Positions 35,624 through 44,922 of a stretch of DNA of 64,000 bases are shown here, piece after piece (position 1 is the stretch's first letter; each line of letters begins with the position of its first letter). Below the pieces are notes generated by a model. That model saw only the letters and a list, made by a program, of their open reading frames with translations, was not told the DNA's origin and did no database searches. Source of the DNA: Marinobacter shengliensis. GTDB lineage: Bacteria; Pseudomonadota; Gammaproteobacteria; Pseudomonadales; Oleiphilaceae. The DNA is taken from NCBI RefSeq assembly GCF_003007715.1, contig NZ_PXNO01000027.1:1-64000 (forward strand), read 5' to 3'. A program made the position numbers and the translations under genes.

Positions 35624-37059
35624 CGAATATCGCCCAGGCGTGAGATGAGGGGCAGCGGATGGTCGGCTTCAAGCGCGTAAGCCAGTTCCAGCAGGGTGCG
35701 CTCATCACCGTGTCGAGCCATGAACTGAACGGAAACGGGCAGGCCCGCGTCTGTGAGTGCCATGGGTACGGAGATGGCCGGTGCCCCGGTGGTGTTGGCT
35801 AACGGAGTGAAACAGACGTACCGGGTCAGCCTGTCAAACAGCTGGTCAAACGGCACTGTCGGGCTCAGGTGCCCCAGTGGCGGTGTCGTCTGGCCGAGTA
35901 CCGGGGTCAGCACGGCATCGTATTGGGACATATGCCGCGCATAGTCGTGCTGCGAGCGCTTGAGTCGCCAGAGCGCCGCAGGCAATTTCCAGAGTTTCTT
36001 CCGGAACATTCTCTCCAGGCCGTTGGTCAGTCCGTCAACTTGCCGCTTATCGAACTGAGGGTGCATCAACTTGTGCCCCTGCAGTTTCACGCCGAAGGCC
36101 AGCAATCCCCAGTACAGTGCAAAGTCGTCCGGAAAAGACGCTGGAATGGGCGCATCCATCGGCTCGATGATATGCCCGAGTTTCTCGAGATAGCGCGCGG
36201 TGGCCTCCACGGTTTTGCGGGTTTTCGGGTCTGTTTTGTGGCCGGTCACCGAGTCCAGAACCACTCCGATCCTCAGCTGCTTTCCTGACGGACCCTGCAC
36301 ATGGCCCACCCGGGGAAGGGCCGGGTTGCGTAAATACTCGTCCGCGGCTGCAATGAAGCCTGCGGAATCCCGTACAGAGCGGGTGACCACTCCATCACTG
36401 ACAATATTGATGGGCAGGGTTTTGGCGGCCTCGTTATCCACCACACGGCCCCGGGTGGGTTTCAGCCCAATCAGCCCACAGCAGGCCGCCGGGATTCGGA
36501 TAGACCCGCCACCATCGTTGGCATGGGCCACAGGCACAACGCCGGCGGCCACCAGGGCCGCAGCGCCACCCGAGGAGGCGCCAGAGGAATATTGCAGATT
36601 CCAGGGGTTACGGGTGGCGGCGCCATGGGCTGGCTCGGTGGTGGCATTAAAGCCGAATTCCGGCAGCGTGCTCTTGCCCAGACACAGGTAGCCCTGTGCC
36701 AGCATCTGCTCAGCGAACGGGCTGGTTTTGCTGGCGGTATTGCTGGGCACGGCCGCCGAGCCATGGCGCGTTGGCAGGCCCTGAACGTCGGTGTTGTCTT
36801 TGATAAACGTGGGCACACCGGCAAACGGGGCCTCAGGCTTTTCGAGGCTCCGGGCAAGTGAAAGGCTTCGGTCGTAATCCGTGGCAACCAGTCCGTTGAT
36901 CACCGGCTGTGCCATTTCAGCCCGTTCAATGGCGGCTTTCGTGACGTCCAGCGCTGACACTTCACCAGCACGAATGCGCGCCGCCAGGGCGGTTGCGTCA
37001 TCCTCACCCATGGCATCATCACGAAAGCAATGGAATGGACCTTGGTGTTCGGACTGCAT
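35593..37059 (-). CDS. Amidase (amidase-signature family)
   Basis: Hydrolyses a carboxylic amide with the Ser-cisSer-Lys triad. The 488 residues contain the Lys in GVPTFIKDN, the glycine/serine-rich signature SSGASSGGAAALVAAG and nucleophile Ser in DGGGSIRIPAACCGLIGLKPTRGR. C-terminal segment TTGAPAISVPM is also typical. Sequence cannot separate general amidases from 6-aminohexanoate-cyclic-dimer-type or fatty-amide hydrolases. ATG 37059 is chosen because CTGGAG lies 8 bases upstream. No signal peptide, so cytoplasmic. 3' end overlaps the convergent GGDEF gene by 31 bases. Confidence 0.9.
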   Translation of the reverse strand: MQSEHQGPFHCFRDDAMGEDDATALAARIRAGEVSALDVTKAAIERAEMAQPVINGLVATDYDRSLSLARSLEKPEAPFAGVPTFIKDNTDVQGLPTRHGSAAVPSNTASKTSPFAEQMLAQGYLCLGKSTLPEFGFNATTEPAHGAATRNPWNLQYSSGASSGGAAALVAAGVVPVAHANDGGGSIRIPAACCGLIGLKPTRGRVVDNEAAKTLPINIVSDGVVTRSVRDSAGFIAAADEYLRNPALPRVGHVQGPSGKQLRIGVVLDSVTGHKTDPKTRKTVEATARYLEKLGHIIEPMDAPIPASFPDDFALYWGLLAFGVKLQGHKLMHPQFDKRQVDGLTNGLERMFRKKLWKLPAALWRLKRSQHDYARHMSQYDAVLTPVLGQTTPPLGHLSPTVPFDQLFDRLTRYVCFTPLANTTGAPAISVPMALTDAGLPVSVQFMARHGDERTLLELAYALEADHPLPLISRLGDIRYAGDVALMA

Positions 37060-37243
37060 GGTGTACTCCAGACTGATCAGATCGTCTAACGATAACTCAC
37101 CTGAAAACGTGATGGCATGTCATTTTGGGTATCGCGTCACATGCTCCGTTAAAACCAGCGAACGGGTGATTGATTCTGATCACTTTCAATAACCGGAATC
37201 AGACAGTAAGCTGATAGCCAACCTGTTGAACCAGAATGCATAA

Positions 37244-37852
37244 ATGGATCTGATTGAACCCGCTGTCCGAACGTTTCTCGGCATCTTTTTTCTGATGATT
37301 GGCCTGCAGTTCTCCGCCAGAACACTGGGCTTATACGCCCGTATGGGGTTCAGTCACATTCATTACGGTGCCCGGGGTAAAGCGACCTGGTGGCATCGCC
37401 ACATCTTCAATGTCTTTCGGGCGGCGATTCTTCTGGTGTGTCTGGCGCGGATTTTTGTCGACCTGGATGGCTGGCTCGGGGTATTTGCCTGGCTGTATCA
37501 CGGGCCGGTTCTGTTGGCCGGTGCGGTGTTACTGCTGGCATCGTTCACGGCGGTGAATTACCTGCAGGCGTATATGCACGAAGACTGGCGCTCCGGTATC
37601 GCACCCACTGCAGATAAGGCCAGGCTGCTGACTCAAGGCCCCTACAGCTATTCCCGAAATCCGTTGTTTCTGGCGGTTATGACCGGGCAGCTGGGCTTTT
37701 TTCTGGCATTGCCCAGTGCGTTTTCGCTGGTTTGCCTGGTGGCGGGTGTGCTGGTGATTACCCGCCAGGCAAAAGAGGAAGAAAAAGCCCTGGCTCAGCG
37801 CTTTGGCCAGGACTATGAGGTATACCGGGCAAGGGTGCCCCGCTGGTTCTGA
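37244..37852 (+). CDS. Isoprenylcysteine carboxyl methyltransferase-like membrane protein
   Basis: Inner-membrane protein of 202 residues with about five membrane segments. The C-terminal half holds the ICMT/PEMT-family motif GPYSYSRNPLFLAVM and, after a further hydrophobic pair, RQAKEEEKALAQRFGQDYEVYRARVPRWF, which binds S-adenosylmethionine in characterised relatives. Bacterial members methylate lipids or are uncharacterised, so the substrate is open. It is a lone gene convergent with djlA, 9 bases apart. Confidence 0.85.
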   Translation: MDLIEPAVRTFLGIFFLMIGLQFSARTLGLYARMGFSHIHYGARGKATWWHRHIFNVFRAAILLVCLARIFVDLDGWLGVFAWLYHGPVLLAGAVLLLASFTAVNYLQAYMHEDWRSGIAPTADKARLLTQGPYSYSRNPLFLAVMTGQLGFFLALPSAFSLVCLVAGVLVITRQAKEEEKALAQRFGQDYEVYRARVPRWF

Positions 37853-37861
37853 CGTCTGTCG

Positions 37862-38644
37862 TCAGGATGCCTGTTTTCGGGCGTCTTTGATCACATCGTA
37901 GGCGTGGCTGATTTCACGAGTGCGCTCTTCCGCCATCTCCCGCATGCTCTCGGGCATGCCGCGCCCGGCCAGTTTATCCGGGTGGTTCTCACTCATCAGC
38001 TTGCGGTAAGCGCGTTTGATCTCGGCATCGGAGGCAGAGGCGGATACCCCCAATACCTTGTAGGCGTCCTCAATCTGCTGCCCCGAGGAGTAGTTCGGGC
38101 TGCCGCCGGCATGCCCGGCATGGGCGCCGCGCAGCATGGCTTCCAGTTGGTCTACCTGGCTTTCTGGCAGGCCAAGGCCCCGGGCAATACGCACCAGCAT
38201 CTCGTGCTCGGCCGGGTGCACCTGGCCATCCGCGGCCACCGCCGACACCTGAACCTGCAGGAACATCTGCAGAAACGCGGGCTGGCGGCCGGAGTTCTGC
38301 AAAAAGCGGTTGAGCTCCGCGTCCAGGTCGAAATCCGGTTGCTTGCCACGGTTGAAGGCGTCCCGGGCGATGGCTTTTTGCTCTTCGTTCAAACGAAACC
38401 GTTCAAACATCGCCTCCGCCAGTTGAATCTCGTCCCGGGTCACCACGCCGTCGGCCTTGCACAGGGCGCCCATGACGGCAAACACAGATTCAACGAAGTT
38501 GTTTTGCAGGCTCTGAATCTTGCCTATCAGCCGGCTTTTCATCCGTTGGAACAGGAATGCGCCAATGGCAGCCCCCACCAGAAATCCCGGAAACCGGCCA
38601 AAGGCATAACCGATCAGGCCACCGAAAATCATTGCGAACAGCAT
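37862..38644 (-). CDS. djlA: Membrane-anchored DnaJ-like co-chaperone DjlA
   Basis: Stimulates DnaK at the inner membrane. The 260 residues have an N-terminal glycine-rich membrane segment (IFGGLIGYAFGRFPGFLVGAAIGAFLF), a TerB-like helical domain (about 45-170) and a C-terminal J domain with the essential His-Pro-Asp at 221-223 (ENHPDK). The order is diagnostic of DjlA. The gene lies just upstream of, and in the same direction as, the HD-GYP gene's end (50 bases apart). Confidence 0.93.
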   Translation of the reverse strand: MLFAMIFGGLIGYAFGRFPGFLVGAAIGAFLFQRMKSRLIGKIQSLQNNFVESVFAVMGALCKADGVVTRDEIQLAEAMFERFRLNEEQKAIARDAFNRGKQPDFDLDAELNRFLQNSGRQPAFLQMFLQVQVSAVAADGQVHPAEHEMLVRIARGLGLPESQVDQLEAMLRGAHAGHAGGSPNYSSGQQIEDAYKVLGVSASASDAEIKRAYRKLMSENHPDKLAGRGMPESMREMAEERTREISHAYDVIKDARKQAS

Positions 38645-38694
38645 TCAGATATCCTTAGCGAGTAAATCAGTCCGTAGAATATACGTGTTTTTGG

Positions 38695-41496
38695 TCAGAG
38701 CTTCATGAACAGGCTTTCATCCACCGGATCAATCTGTTCCGGCCGCAGGTGCTGTTGCGCGTAGGTCAGCCAGATACGGGACTGCAAAAACAGGTTAAAG
38801 GTGTCCTTGTCCAGGTGCCCCTTGTCCACCATAACCGCCATCAGCCCCAAGGATTCGGAGAGGGTTTTACCGCGTTTGTAGGGGCGGTCTACCGCGGTGA
38901 GGGCTTCGAATACATCAGCGATTGCCATGATTTTTTCCGGAATGCTCATCTTTTCACCTGTCAGCCTGCAGGGGTAGCCATGACCGTCCATTCGCTCGTG
39001 GTGGGTGCCGGCGAGCCTCGGCACGTTGGCCAGCCGATCTGGCAGCGGCAGGGCATCCAGCATACAAATGGTCTGCACGATATGCTCGTTGATCTTGAAT
39101 CGCTCTTCGTCGGTGAGGGTGCCATAACGCACCGTGAGGTTGTGTAGCTCACCCCGATTGTAAGCGTGCTCCGGCAAGGTCATATCGAACCCCCAGCGGT
39201 TGCGGGGATCGTCTTTGCGCACCGGGGGAATACGGTCGCCCCAACTGCGCAAGTGGCCGGGTTTGTCTGCCAGCAAGGTTTCCATAACGGGTAGCTCGGG
39301 TGTTGGCTGGTGTTCAAGCGCTTGCTGTTCGTCGTCGGACAAGCCCAGGCGGTCGTTAAAGTTCCGTAGCCAGGTGCGGCTGCCAGTCTGGTGAATGCGC
39401 GCGACATCGTCATCCGACATGGATTCGCTGCCTTGATTGACCCGCGCAAGAAAGGCGAATTCCTCCTGCAGGGTTTCTTGCAACTGATCCCGTTGTTGCC
39501 GCGCCTCGTCAGAATCTTTCCCTTCCAGGCACGCCTTCAGGAACTGGATGTCGGCATCCCTGTGTAATACCTCAAAACGGGTTCTGATTTCATGTATCCG
39601 GTTGTGAATGGTCTCAAGCTTGACCGCCTTATCAACCACATATTCTGGGCTGGTTATCTTTCCGCAGTCGTGGAGCCAGGCGGCCAGGCGGAATTCATAA
39701 CGTTCGTCTTCGGACATCCTGAAGCGTGCAAACGGGCCGTCACTGGCGCTCTCAGCCTGTTCAGCCAGCATCTGTGCCAATTTGGGCACCCGCTCGCAGT
39801 GGCCCCCGGTGTAGGGTGATTTGGCGTCGATGGCGTTGGCCACCAGTTGAATGATGCCGTCCAGCAGGGTCTGCTGGCTTTCGATCAGCTCACGGGTTTC
39901 GATGGCAACGGCGGCAGAACCGGCAATCTCGTCGACAAACTGGATCAGATCATCGCTCAGTTCTGTTTTGTCTCCGTGCTCGATCTCGATAATCAACACG
40001 CCAATCAGTTTGCGGCGGCGGTTGCGGAGAATGGCAAACACCGAGTGGCCGGGAATGTGGCTGCGCAGAATACGGATCAGTTCGTTGTCATCGGCGGCAG
40101 GGGGAATAGACCTGAGTGCCTTGGGTATTTCAAGGCCGCCATTCACGGTCAGTTCTAGTTTGTGATCGTGAATGTTGAACAGGTAGATCGCACCGCGTTT
40201 CTGGCCCACGATACTAACGATCTGCTCGAGAATATCCTGCAGCAGCTGGTTCAGGTCCTGGCCGCGGTTCAGTACGGTGGAAATGTTCTGGAAGCTGCGG
40301 ATGGTATGGGCCATGTCGTCCAGCGCAATGCTCAACTGCGACGCCTCGCGGATGTGAGACTCGGAACGAACCTTGGTATCGAATCGGAAGCGTGACAGCT
40401 GGCTGACTCTGTCTGTCAGCTGCTCCAGCGGCTTGCCCACCTGGCGCCCCATAAACCAGCCGATGACCAGCAACAGCAGGGCGATGGCTCCAGCAATGAG
40501 GGTTTGCCTGGCCAATGCGGCCCAGACTTCTGCAAGCAGTTCATCAGAGGGAATGGCAATCACAATCGACAGTGACTCATCCGGCAGGGCATCCAGTGCC
40601 ACGGCAACGCCATACCAATCACGCCCCTCTGCGGAAAAACCGCCGACGCCCCGTTCCGTTTGCTGCAGCCGGGCCGTTTGGATAACGGCACCGGCCTCTT
40701 GCTCAAACTCTGAACTGGCCAGTAACTGCCCTTGATCATTGATGATGGCGAGCTGGCTGCCAGGCGTCTGGCGCAGTTGGGCGAGCTGGGCGCCAAGATC
40801 ATTCACCGTAACGTCAATGCCAAGGACCGTGGAAGGCTGTGCACTGGCCCGCTGAGACAGTGTCAGCCCGGTTTCCTGAGTGGTAAAGAAGACGTATGGC
40901 GCGGATAGCTGCAGTTCGCTGACGCTCTGGGCTGCCTGATACCATGGCCGTTGGCGGGGATCGTAGTCATAACTTTCCAGCACCCGATGCTCAATCAGGT
41001 TTAGCCCCTGATCATAGAAACGCCATACCCCAACCCGTTGCTCACCTTCCCGTTCGAGGCTTTGCAACAGGAAGTGGCTGCCAGTGGGGGCGTCCGGAAA
41101 CTGCACGGACCCTGAACTGCTCAAGGTGCGGAAGAGAAAGAAATCGCCGTCGCCAAAGCCGGCGTAAATAGCACTGACGATGGCGCTGCTGGACAGGATG
41201 TCGGCCAGTACCGGCAGCCGCTCAAGGCGCTGATCCAGTGTGGTTGCCGCCGTTAACGGGTCATGTCGGAGCACCGCCAGCGCGGTGGAGGGCGGTTGGG
41301 TAATGGCGTTGATGCGGTCATCCACGCTGGTGGCCAGTTGCCGTGCCGTGGCCTCTGCCGCTGTTAGTTTGGCCTGCTCCATGCCGCGAAAGCTCTGGCC
41401 CACCAGCACAAGGGTGAGAATGAGCATGCCCAGAGTGATGGCGGACGCGATCAGAAAAGCGAGCGACACCTGTGCGGTCTGGCGGTTCGGCAGCAT
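38695..41496 (-). CDS. HD-GYP cyclic-di-GMP phosphodiesterase with Cache, HAMP and GAF domains
   Basis: A 933-residue inner-membrane receptor: TM1 (about 13-33), periplasmic double-Cache-like sensor (35-330), TM2 (about 337-355), HAMP (355-410), GAF-like domain (430-580) and C-terminal HD-GYP. The metal site HDCGK begins at 609 and the GYP motif HHERMDGHGYP begins at 832, so both halves are intact and hydrolysis of c-di-GMP is likely. The two are about 223 residues apart where about 60 is usual, so an extra helical segment of some 160 residues is inserted inside the catalytic domain. Regulation by an extracellular ligand and a cytoplasmic GAF ligand is inferred. Confidence 0.9.
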   Translation of the reverse strand: MLPNRQTAQVSLAFLIASAITLGMLILTLVLVGQSFRGMEQAKLTAAEATARQLATSVDDRINAITQPPSTALAVLRHDPLTAATTLDQRLERLPVLADILSSSAIVSAIYAGFGDGDFFLFRTLSSSGSVQFPDAPTGSHFLLQSLEREGEQRVGVWRFYDQGLNLIEHRVLESYDYDPRQRPWYQAAQSVSELQLSAPYVFFTTQETGLTLSQRASAQPSTVLGIDVTVNDLGAQLAQLRQTPGSQLAIINDQGQLLASSEFEQEAGAVIQTARLQQTERGVGGFSAEGRDWYGVAVALDALPDESLSIVIAIPSDELLAEVWAALARQTLIAGAIALLLLVIGWFMGRQVGKPLEQLTDRVSQLSRFRFDTKVRSESHIREASQLSIALDDMAHTIRSFQNISTVLNRGQDLNQLLQDILEQIVSIVGQKRGAIYLFNIHDHKLELTVNGGLEIPKALRSIPPAADDNELIRILRSHIPGHSVFAILRNRRRKLIGVLIIEIEHGDKTELSDDLIQFVDEIAGSAAVAIETRELIESQQTLLDGIIQLVANAIDAKSPYTGGHCERVPKLAQMLAEQAESASDGPFARFRMSEDERYEFRLAAWLHDCGKITSPEYVVDKAVKLETIHNRIHEIRTRFEVLHRDADIQFLKACLEGKDSDEARQQRDQLQETLQEEFAFLARVNQGSESMSDDDVARIHQTGSRTWLRNFNDRLGLSDDEQQALEHQPTPELPVMETLLADKPGHLRSWGDRIPPVRKDDPRNRWGFDMTLPEHAYNRGELHNLTVRYGTLTDEERFKINEHIVQTICMLDALPLPDRLANVPRLAGTHHERMDGHGYPCRLTGEKMSIPEKIMAIADVFEALTAVDRPYKRGKTLSESLGLMAVMVDKGHLDKDTFNLFLQSRIWLTYAQQHLRPEQIDPVDESLFMKL

Positions 41497-41582
41497 GGGC
41501 GAGCCTTAAATGGAAAACAGGTATCCTGAGTGTAGACCCTGACCGCCGAGGTGTTTTGAATGTTGATGAAAATGATCAGGTT

Positions 41583-42233
41583 ATGACAACAGATCTGTTT
41601 GATTTCAGTGATGCTGAACCCTGGCAGGAACTGGTGGGTGAGGGCGTTGTGGTATTGCGCCGGTTTGCCCGGAACACGGCCCCGGATCTGGTGCAGGCCA
41701 TTGGTGAGGTGGCCAGCAAAGCGCCGTTTCGGCATATGGTAACGCCCGGCGGCCACAGCATGTCGGCCGCCATGACCTGTGCCGGCGAACTGGGCTGGGT
41801 GACAGACCGGTCGGGTTACCGGTACCAGTCGACAGATCCGGAATCCGGTCTGCCCTGGCCTGAGATCCCCGAGTCCTTTATAACGCTGGCGCGGAACTCT
41901 GCCGAGGCGGCGGGGTATCGGGGATTTGTGCCGGATGCCTGCCTGATCAACCGTTATCAGCGCGGCGCCCGCATGGGGTTGCACCAGGACAAAGACGAGC
42001 AGGATTTCTCCTGGCCCATTGTCTCCGTTTCCCTCGGTTTGCCGATAACCTTCCAGTTTGGCGGGCCGAGGCGATCAGACAAGCCCCTGAAAATCCCCTT
42101 GGAGCACGGCGATGTGGTGGTTTGGGGAGGGCCGGCCCGGCTGTTCTATCACGGCGTGCTGACACTCAAAGCGGGCCACCACCCTTTGACCGGAACCTGC
42201 CGGTATAACCTGACCTTTCGCAAGGCCGGCTGA
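41583..42233 (+). CDS. alkB: DNA/RNA alkylation-repair dioxygenase AlkB
   Basis: Fe(II)/2-oxoglutarate dioxygenase that removes methyl groups from 1-methyladenine and 3-methylcytosine. With ATG 41583 it has 216 residues, as E. coli AlkB. Metal ligands His134, Asp136 (HQDKDE) and His190 (FYHGV) and 2-oxoglutarate arginines Arg207 and Arg213 (RYNLTFR) occur at E. coli positions plus three; substrate-lid residues in FRHMVTPGGHSMSAAMT are also conserved. The open frame extends 37 codons upstream but without a ribosome site. Divergent from the HD-GYP gene. Confidence 0.95.
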   Translation: MTTDLFDFSDAEPWQELVGEGVVVLRRFARNTAPDLVQAIGEVASKAPFRHMVTPGGHSMSAAMTCAGELGWVTDRSGYRYQSTDPESGLPWPEIPESFITLARNSAEAAGYRGFVPDACLINRYQRGARMGLHQDKDEQDFSWPIVSVSLGLPITFQFGGPRRSDKPLKIPLEHGDVVVWGGPARLFYHGVLTLKAGHHPLTGTCRYNLTFRKAG

Positions 42234-42488
42234 GGTGCAAGGCTGCGAGGGGATGAGCGGCCTTACTTTCCTGTCCCGCTTCTGGTAAGCTTCGCCGCCC
42301 CGATTCGACAGTAATCTGACTTTCATCAACACGAAGCCTTTCAAAACCGTGACGATCCTTCCGCCATAGCGTTCATGCTCCCTTAACTGGCCTCGCCCAG
42401 ACTTCTTTTTCAGGTTTCCTGACACCCGCCCGTGCCCGTGTGCATGGCAGTCGTTTATTTTTCATTGTTCAGTTGGATATCCCCAATC

Positions 42489-43976
42489 ATGGTGCAATCA
42501 CTCAAGCAAAACTGGTTTTCCAATATTAGAGGCGACCTGCTCGCCGGTATCGTTGTCGCGCTGGCGCTGATACCGGAAGCCATTGCCTTTTCTATCATTG
42601 CCGGCGTCGACCCGAAAGTGGGGCTCTATGCCTCCTTCTGTATCGCCGTGATTATCGCCTTCGTGGGCGGCCGGCCAGGCATGATCTCGGCAGCAACCGG
42701 CGCCATGGCCTTGCTGATGGTGACCCTGGTCAAGGAGCATGGCCTTGAGTACCTGCTGGCGGCAACCCTGTTGACAGGTGTGATCCAGATTGCCGCAGGC
42801 TACCTGAGACTGGGTGGATTGATGCGCTTTGTGTCCCGGTCTGTGGTCACGGGGTTTGTGAACGCACTGGCTATCCTGATCTTTATGGCCCAGTTGCCGG
42901 AACTGACCAATGTGACCTGGCATGTGTATGCCATGACCGCCGCTGGCCTTGGCATTATCTACCTGTTCCCGCTGATCCCCACCGTGGGCAAGCTGATTCC
43001 ATCGCCTCTGGTGTGTATTGTTGGCCTGACCCTTGTGGCCATGGTGATGGGCCTGGATATCCGCACGGTTGGGGATATGGGCGAACTGCCGGATACCCTG
43101 CCCATCTTCCTGTGGCCGGACGTGCCGCTGACCCTTGAAACCCTGATGATCATCCTGCCGTATTCGGTAGCTCTGGCCGTCGTCGGCCTGCTCGAATCGC
43201 TGATGACAGCCACCATCGTGGATGACCTGACCGACACCACCAGTGACCGTGACCGTGAGTGCAAGGGCCAGGGTATTGCCAACATCGGCTCTGGTTTGTT
43301 GGGTGGCATGGCCGGTTGCGCGATGATTGGTCAGTCCATCATCAACGTGAAATCCGGTGGGCGCACCCGTTTGTCGACCCTCACCGCCGGTGTCTTCCTG
43401 CTGATTCTGGTGCTGGTTCTGGACAAGTGGCTGGTACAGATTCCCATGGCCGCGCTGGTGGCGGTGATGATCATGGTCTCCATTGGTACCTTTAGCTGGG
43501 ATTCCATCCGCAATCTCAGGGAGCACCCGTTGTCTACCAACATCGTGATGCTGGTAACGGTGATTGTGGTGGTGGCTACCCACAACCTGGCCTTTGGTGT
43601 GCTGGCGGGCGTGCTGCTGGCGGCGCTGTTCTTTGCCAACAAGATTGGCCACTACATGCTGGTAACCTCCGAGCTGGATGAAAACACCGAGACCCGTCGC
43701 TACACCGTGGTAGGTCAGGTGTTCTTCAGCTCGTCAGAGAAGTTCCTGGAATCCTTTGACTTCAAGGAAGCAGTCGATAATGTAGTAATAGATCTCAGCC
43801 GGGCCCACTTCTGGGACATCACCGCCGTAGCTGCGCTGGATAAGGCGGTGATCAAGTTCCGCCGTGAAGGCTCTGATGTTGAGGTAATTGGCCTGAACCA
43901 GGCCAGCGCCACCATCGTTGACCGCTTCGGTGTTCATGATAAGCCGGATGCCGTCGACCGTCTGATGGGTCACTGA
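42489..43976 (+). CDS. SulP-family anion transporter with STAS domain
   Basis: Inner-membrane transporter for sulfate, bicarbonate or a related anion. About 495 residues from ATG 42489 (MVQSLKQNW): 10-14 membrane spans starting with [37 protein letters not shown], the SulP signature, and a C-terminal STAS domain (about 400-485; [23 protein letters not shown]). An in-frame ATG at 42432 would add 19 residues with no ribosome site. The tandem-UspA gene follows on the same strand, a common pairing, which suggests joint stress-linked control. Confidence 0.88.
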   Translation: MVQSLKQNWFSNIRGDLLAGIVVALALIPEAIAFSIIAGVDPKVGLYASFCIAVIIAFVGGRPGMISAATGAMALLMVTLVKEHGLEYLLAATLLTGVIQIAAGYLRLGGLMRFVSRSVVTGFVNALAILIFMAQLPELTNVTWHVYAMTAAGLGIIYLFPLIPTVGKLIPSPLVCIVGLTLVAMVMGLDIRTVGDMGELPDTLPIFLWPDVPLTLETLMIILPYSVALAVVGLLESLMTATIVDDLTDTTSDRDRECKGQGIANIGSGLLGGMAGCAMIGQSIINVKSGGRTRLSTLTAGVFLLILVLVLDKWLVQIPMAALVAVMIMVSIGTFSWDSIRNLREHPLSTNIVMLVTVIVVVATHNLAFGVLAGVLLAALFFANKIGHYMLVTSELDENTETRRYTVVGQVFFSSSEKFLESFDFKEAVDNVVIDLSRAHFWDITAVAALDKAVIKFRREGSDVEVIGLNQASATIVDRFGVHDKPDAVDRLMGH

Positions 43977-44053
43977 CAATGATCGACAGCAATGAAAAGA
44001 ACGACATTCGCAGCCACAATAACGAGCAGACGGACAACCAAGGCGAGGCAAGT

Positions 44054-44905
44054 ATGTTACGAGTAGTGGCCTGTATCGATGGCTCCCGGGCAGCACCTGC
44101 AGTATGCGATTACGCAGCCTGGGCCAGCCGGCACATGGAAACGCCCCTGATGCTTTTGCATGTTCTGGACGAAGAACGCTACCCGGCGGAGCCGGATCTG
44201 GCGGGCAACATCGGGCTTGGCAGCCGTGAGCAGTTGCTGGACGAACTGGCGCAACTGGACCGAAAGCGGGCCAAACTGGCGCTGGAGCACGGCCATCACA
44301 TGCTGGATGAAGCCGAAACCAGGGTGAAGTCCGCCGGTGCGGAGGAGGCCGTCAAGCGCCAGCGCCACGGTAATCTGACTGAGTCGTTGGTGGCTCTTGA
44401 GAAAGAGACCCGCCTGTTTGTCATGGGGCTGCACGGTGAAAGCAGTTCTGACCGTGATATCCACATCGGCAGCCAGCTGGAGACCGTCATCCGAAGTGTG
44501 CATCGCTCCATCCTGCTGGTGCCGGATGACTATAGTGAACCGAAAAGTGCCATGCTGGCGTTCGACGGCAGCCCCACCGCTTTCCGGGGTGTGGAACTGA
44601 TTGCCCAGAGCCCGGTACTCAAAGGCATGCCCCTGCACCTGGTGATGGTTGGCCCGGATACCGCCGACCGCTGGGAGCAGCTCAAGAAGGCAGAGCAGAT
44701 GTTGTCCGGGTTGGGCGTTGATATCACCCTGGCCATTCGCGCCGGGGATGTAGAACCTGCATTGCACGCGTACCAGGAGGAGCATGACATCGACATTCTG
44801 GTGATGGGCGCTTATGGCCATTCCAGAATTCGCCAGTTCCTGGTGGGCAGTACCACCACAACCATGCTGAAAACCGCTAAAAAACCATTGGTTATCATTC
44901 GCTGA
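44054..44905 (+). CDS. Tandem universal stress protein (two UspA domains)
   Basis: Cytoplasmic protein of about 283 residues from ATG 44054 (MLRVVACIDGS), holding two UspA domains (about 1-150 and 160-283). The second domain ends with the ATP-binding-type pattern DILVMGAYGHSRIRQFLVGSTTTTML (G-2x-G-9x-G(S/T)), so it may bind ATP; the first has a weaker version (FVMGLHGESSSD...). The upstream in-frame ATG 43979 adds a 25-residue polar leader with no ribosome site, whereas GAGG precedes 44054. Follows the SulP gene and precedes the phospholipase D gene closely. Confidence 0.88.
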   Translation: MLRVVACIDGSRAAPAVCDYAAWASRHMETPLMLLHVLDEERYPAEPDLAGNIGLGSREQLLDELAQLDRKRAKLALEHGHHMLDEAETRVKSAGAEEAVKRQRHGNLTESLVALEKETRLFVMGLHGESSSDRDIHIGSQLETVIRSVHRSILLVPDDYSEPKSAMLAFDGSPTAFRGVELIAQSPVLKGMPLHLVMVGPDTADRWEQLKKAEQMLSGLGVDITLAIRAGDVEPALHAYQEEHDIDILVMGAYGHSRIRQFLVGSTTTTMLKTAKKPLVIIR

Positions 44906-44922
44906 CAAGGAATCCCCCGGCC

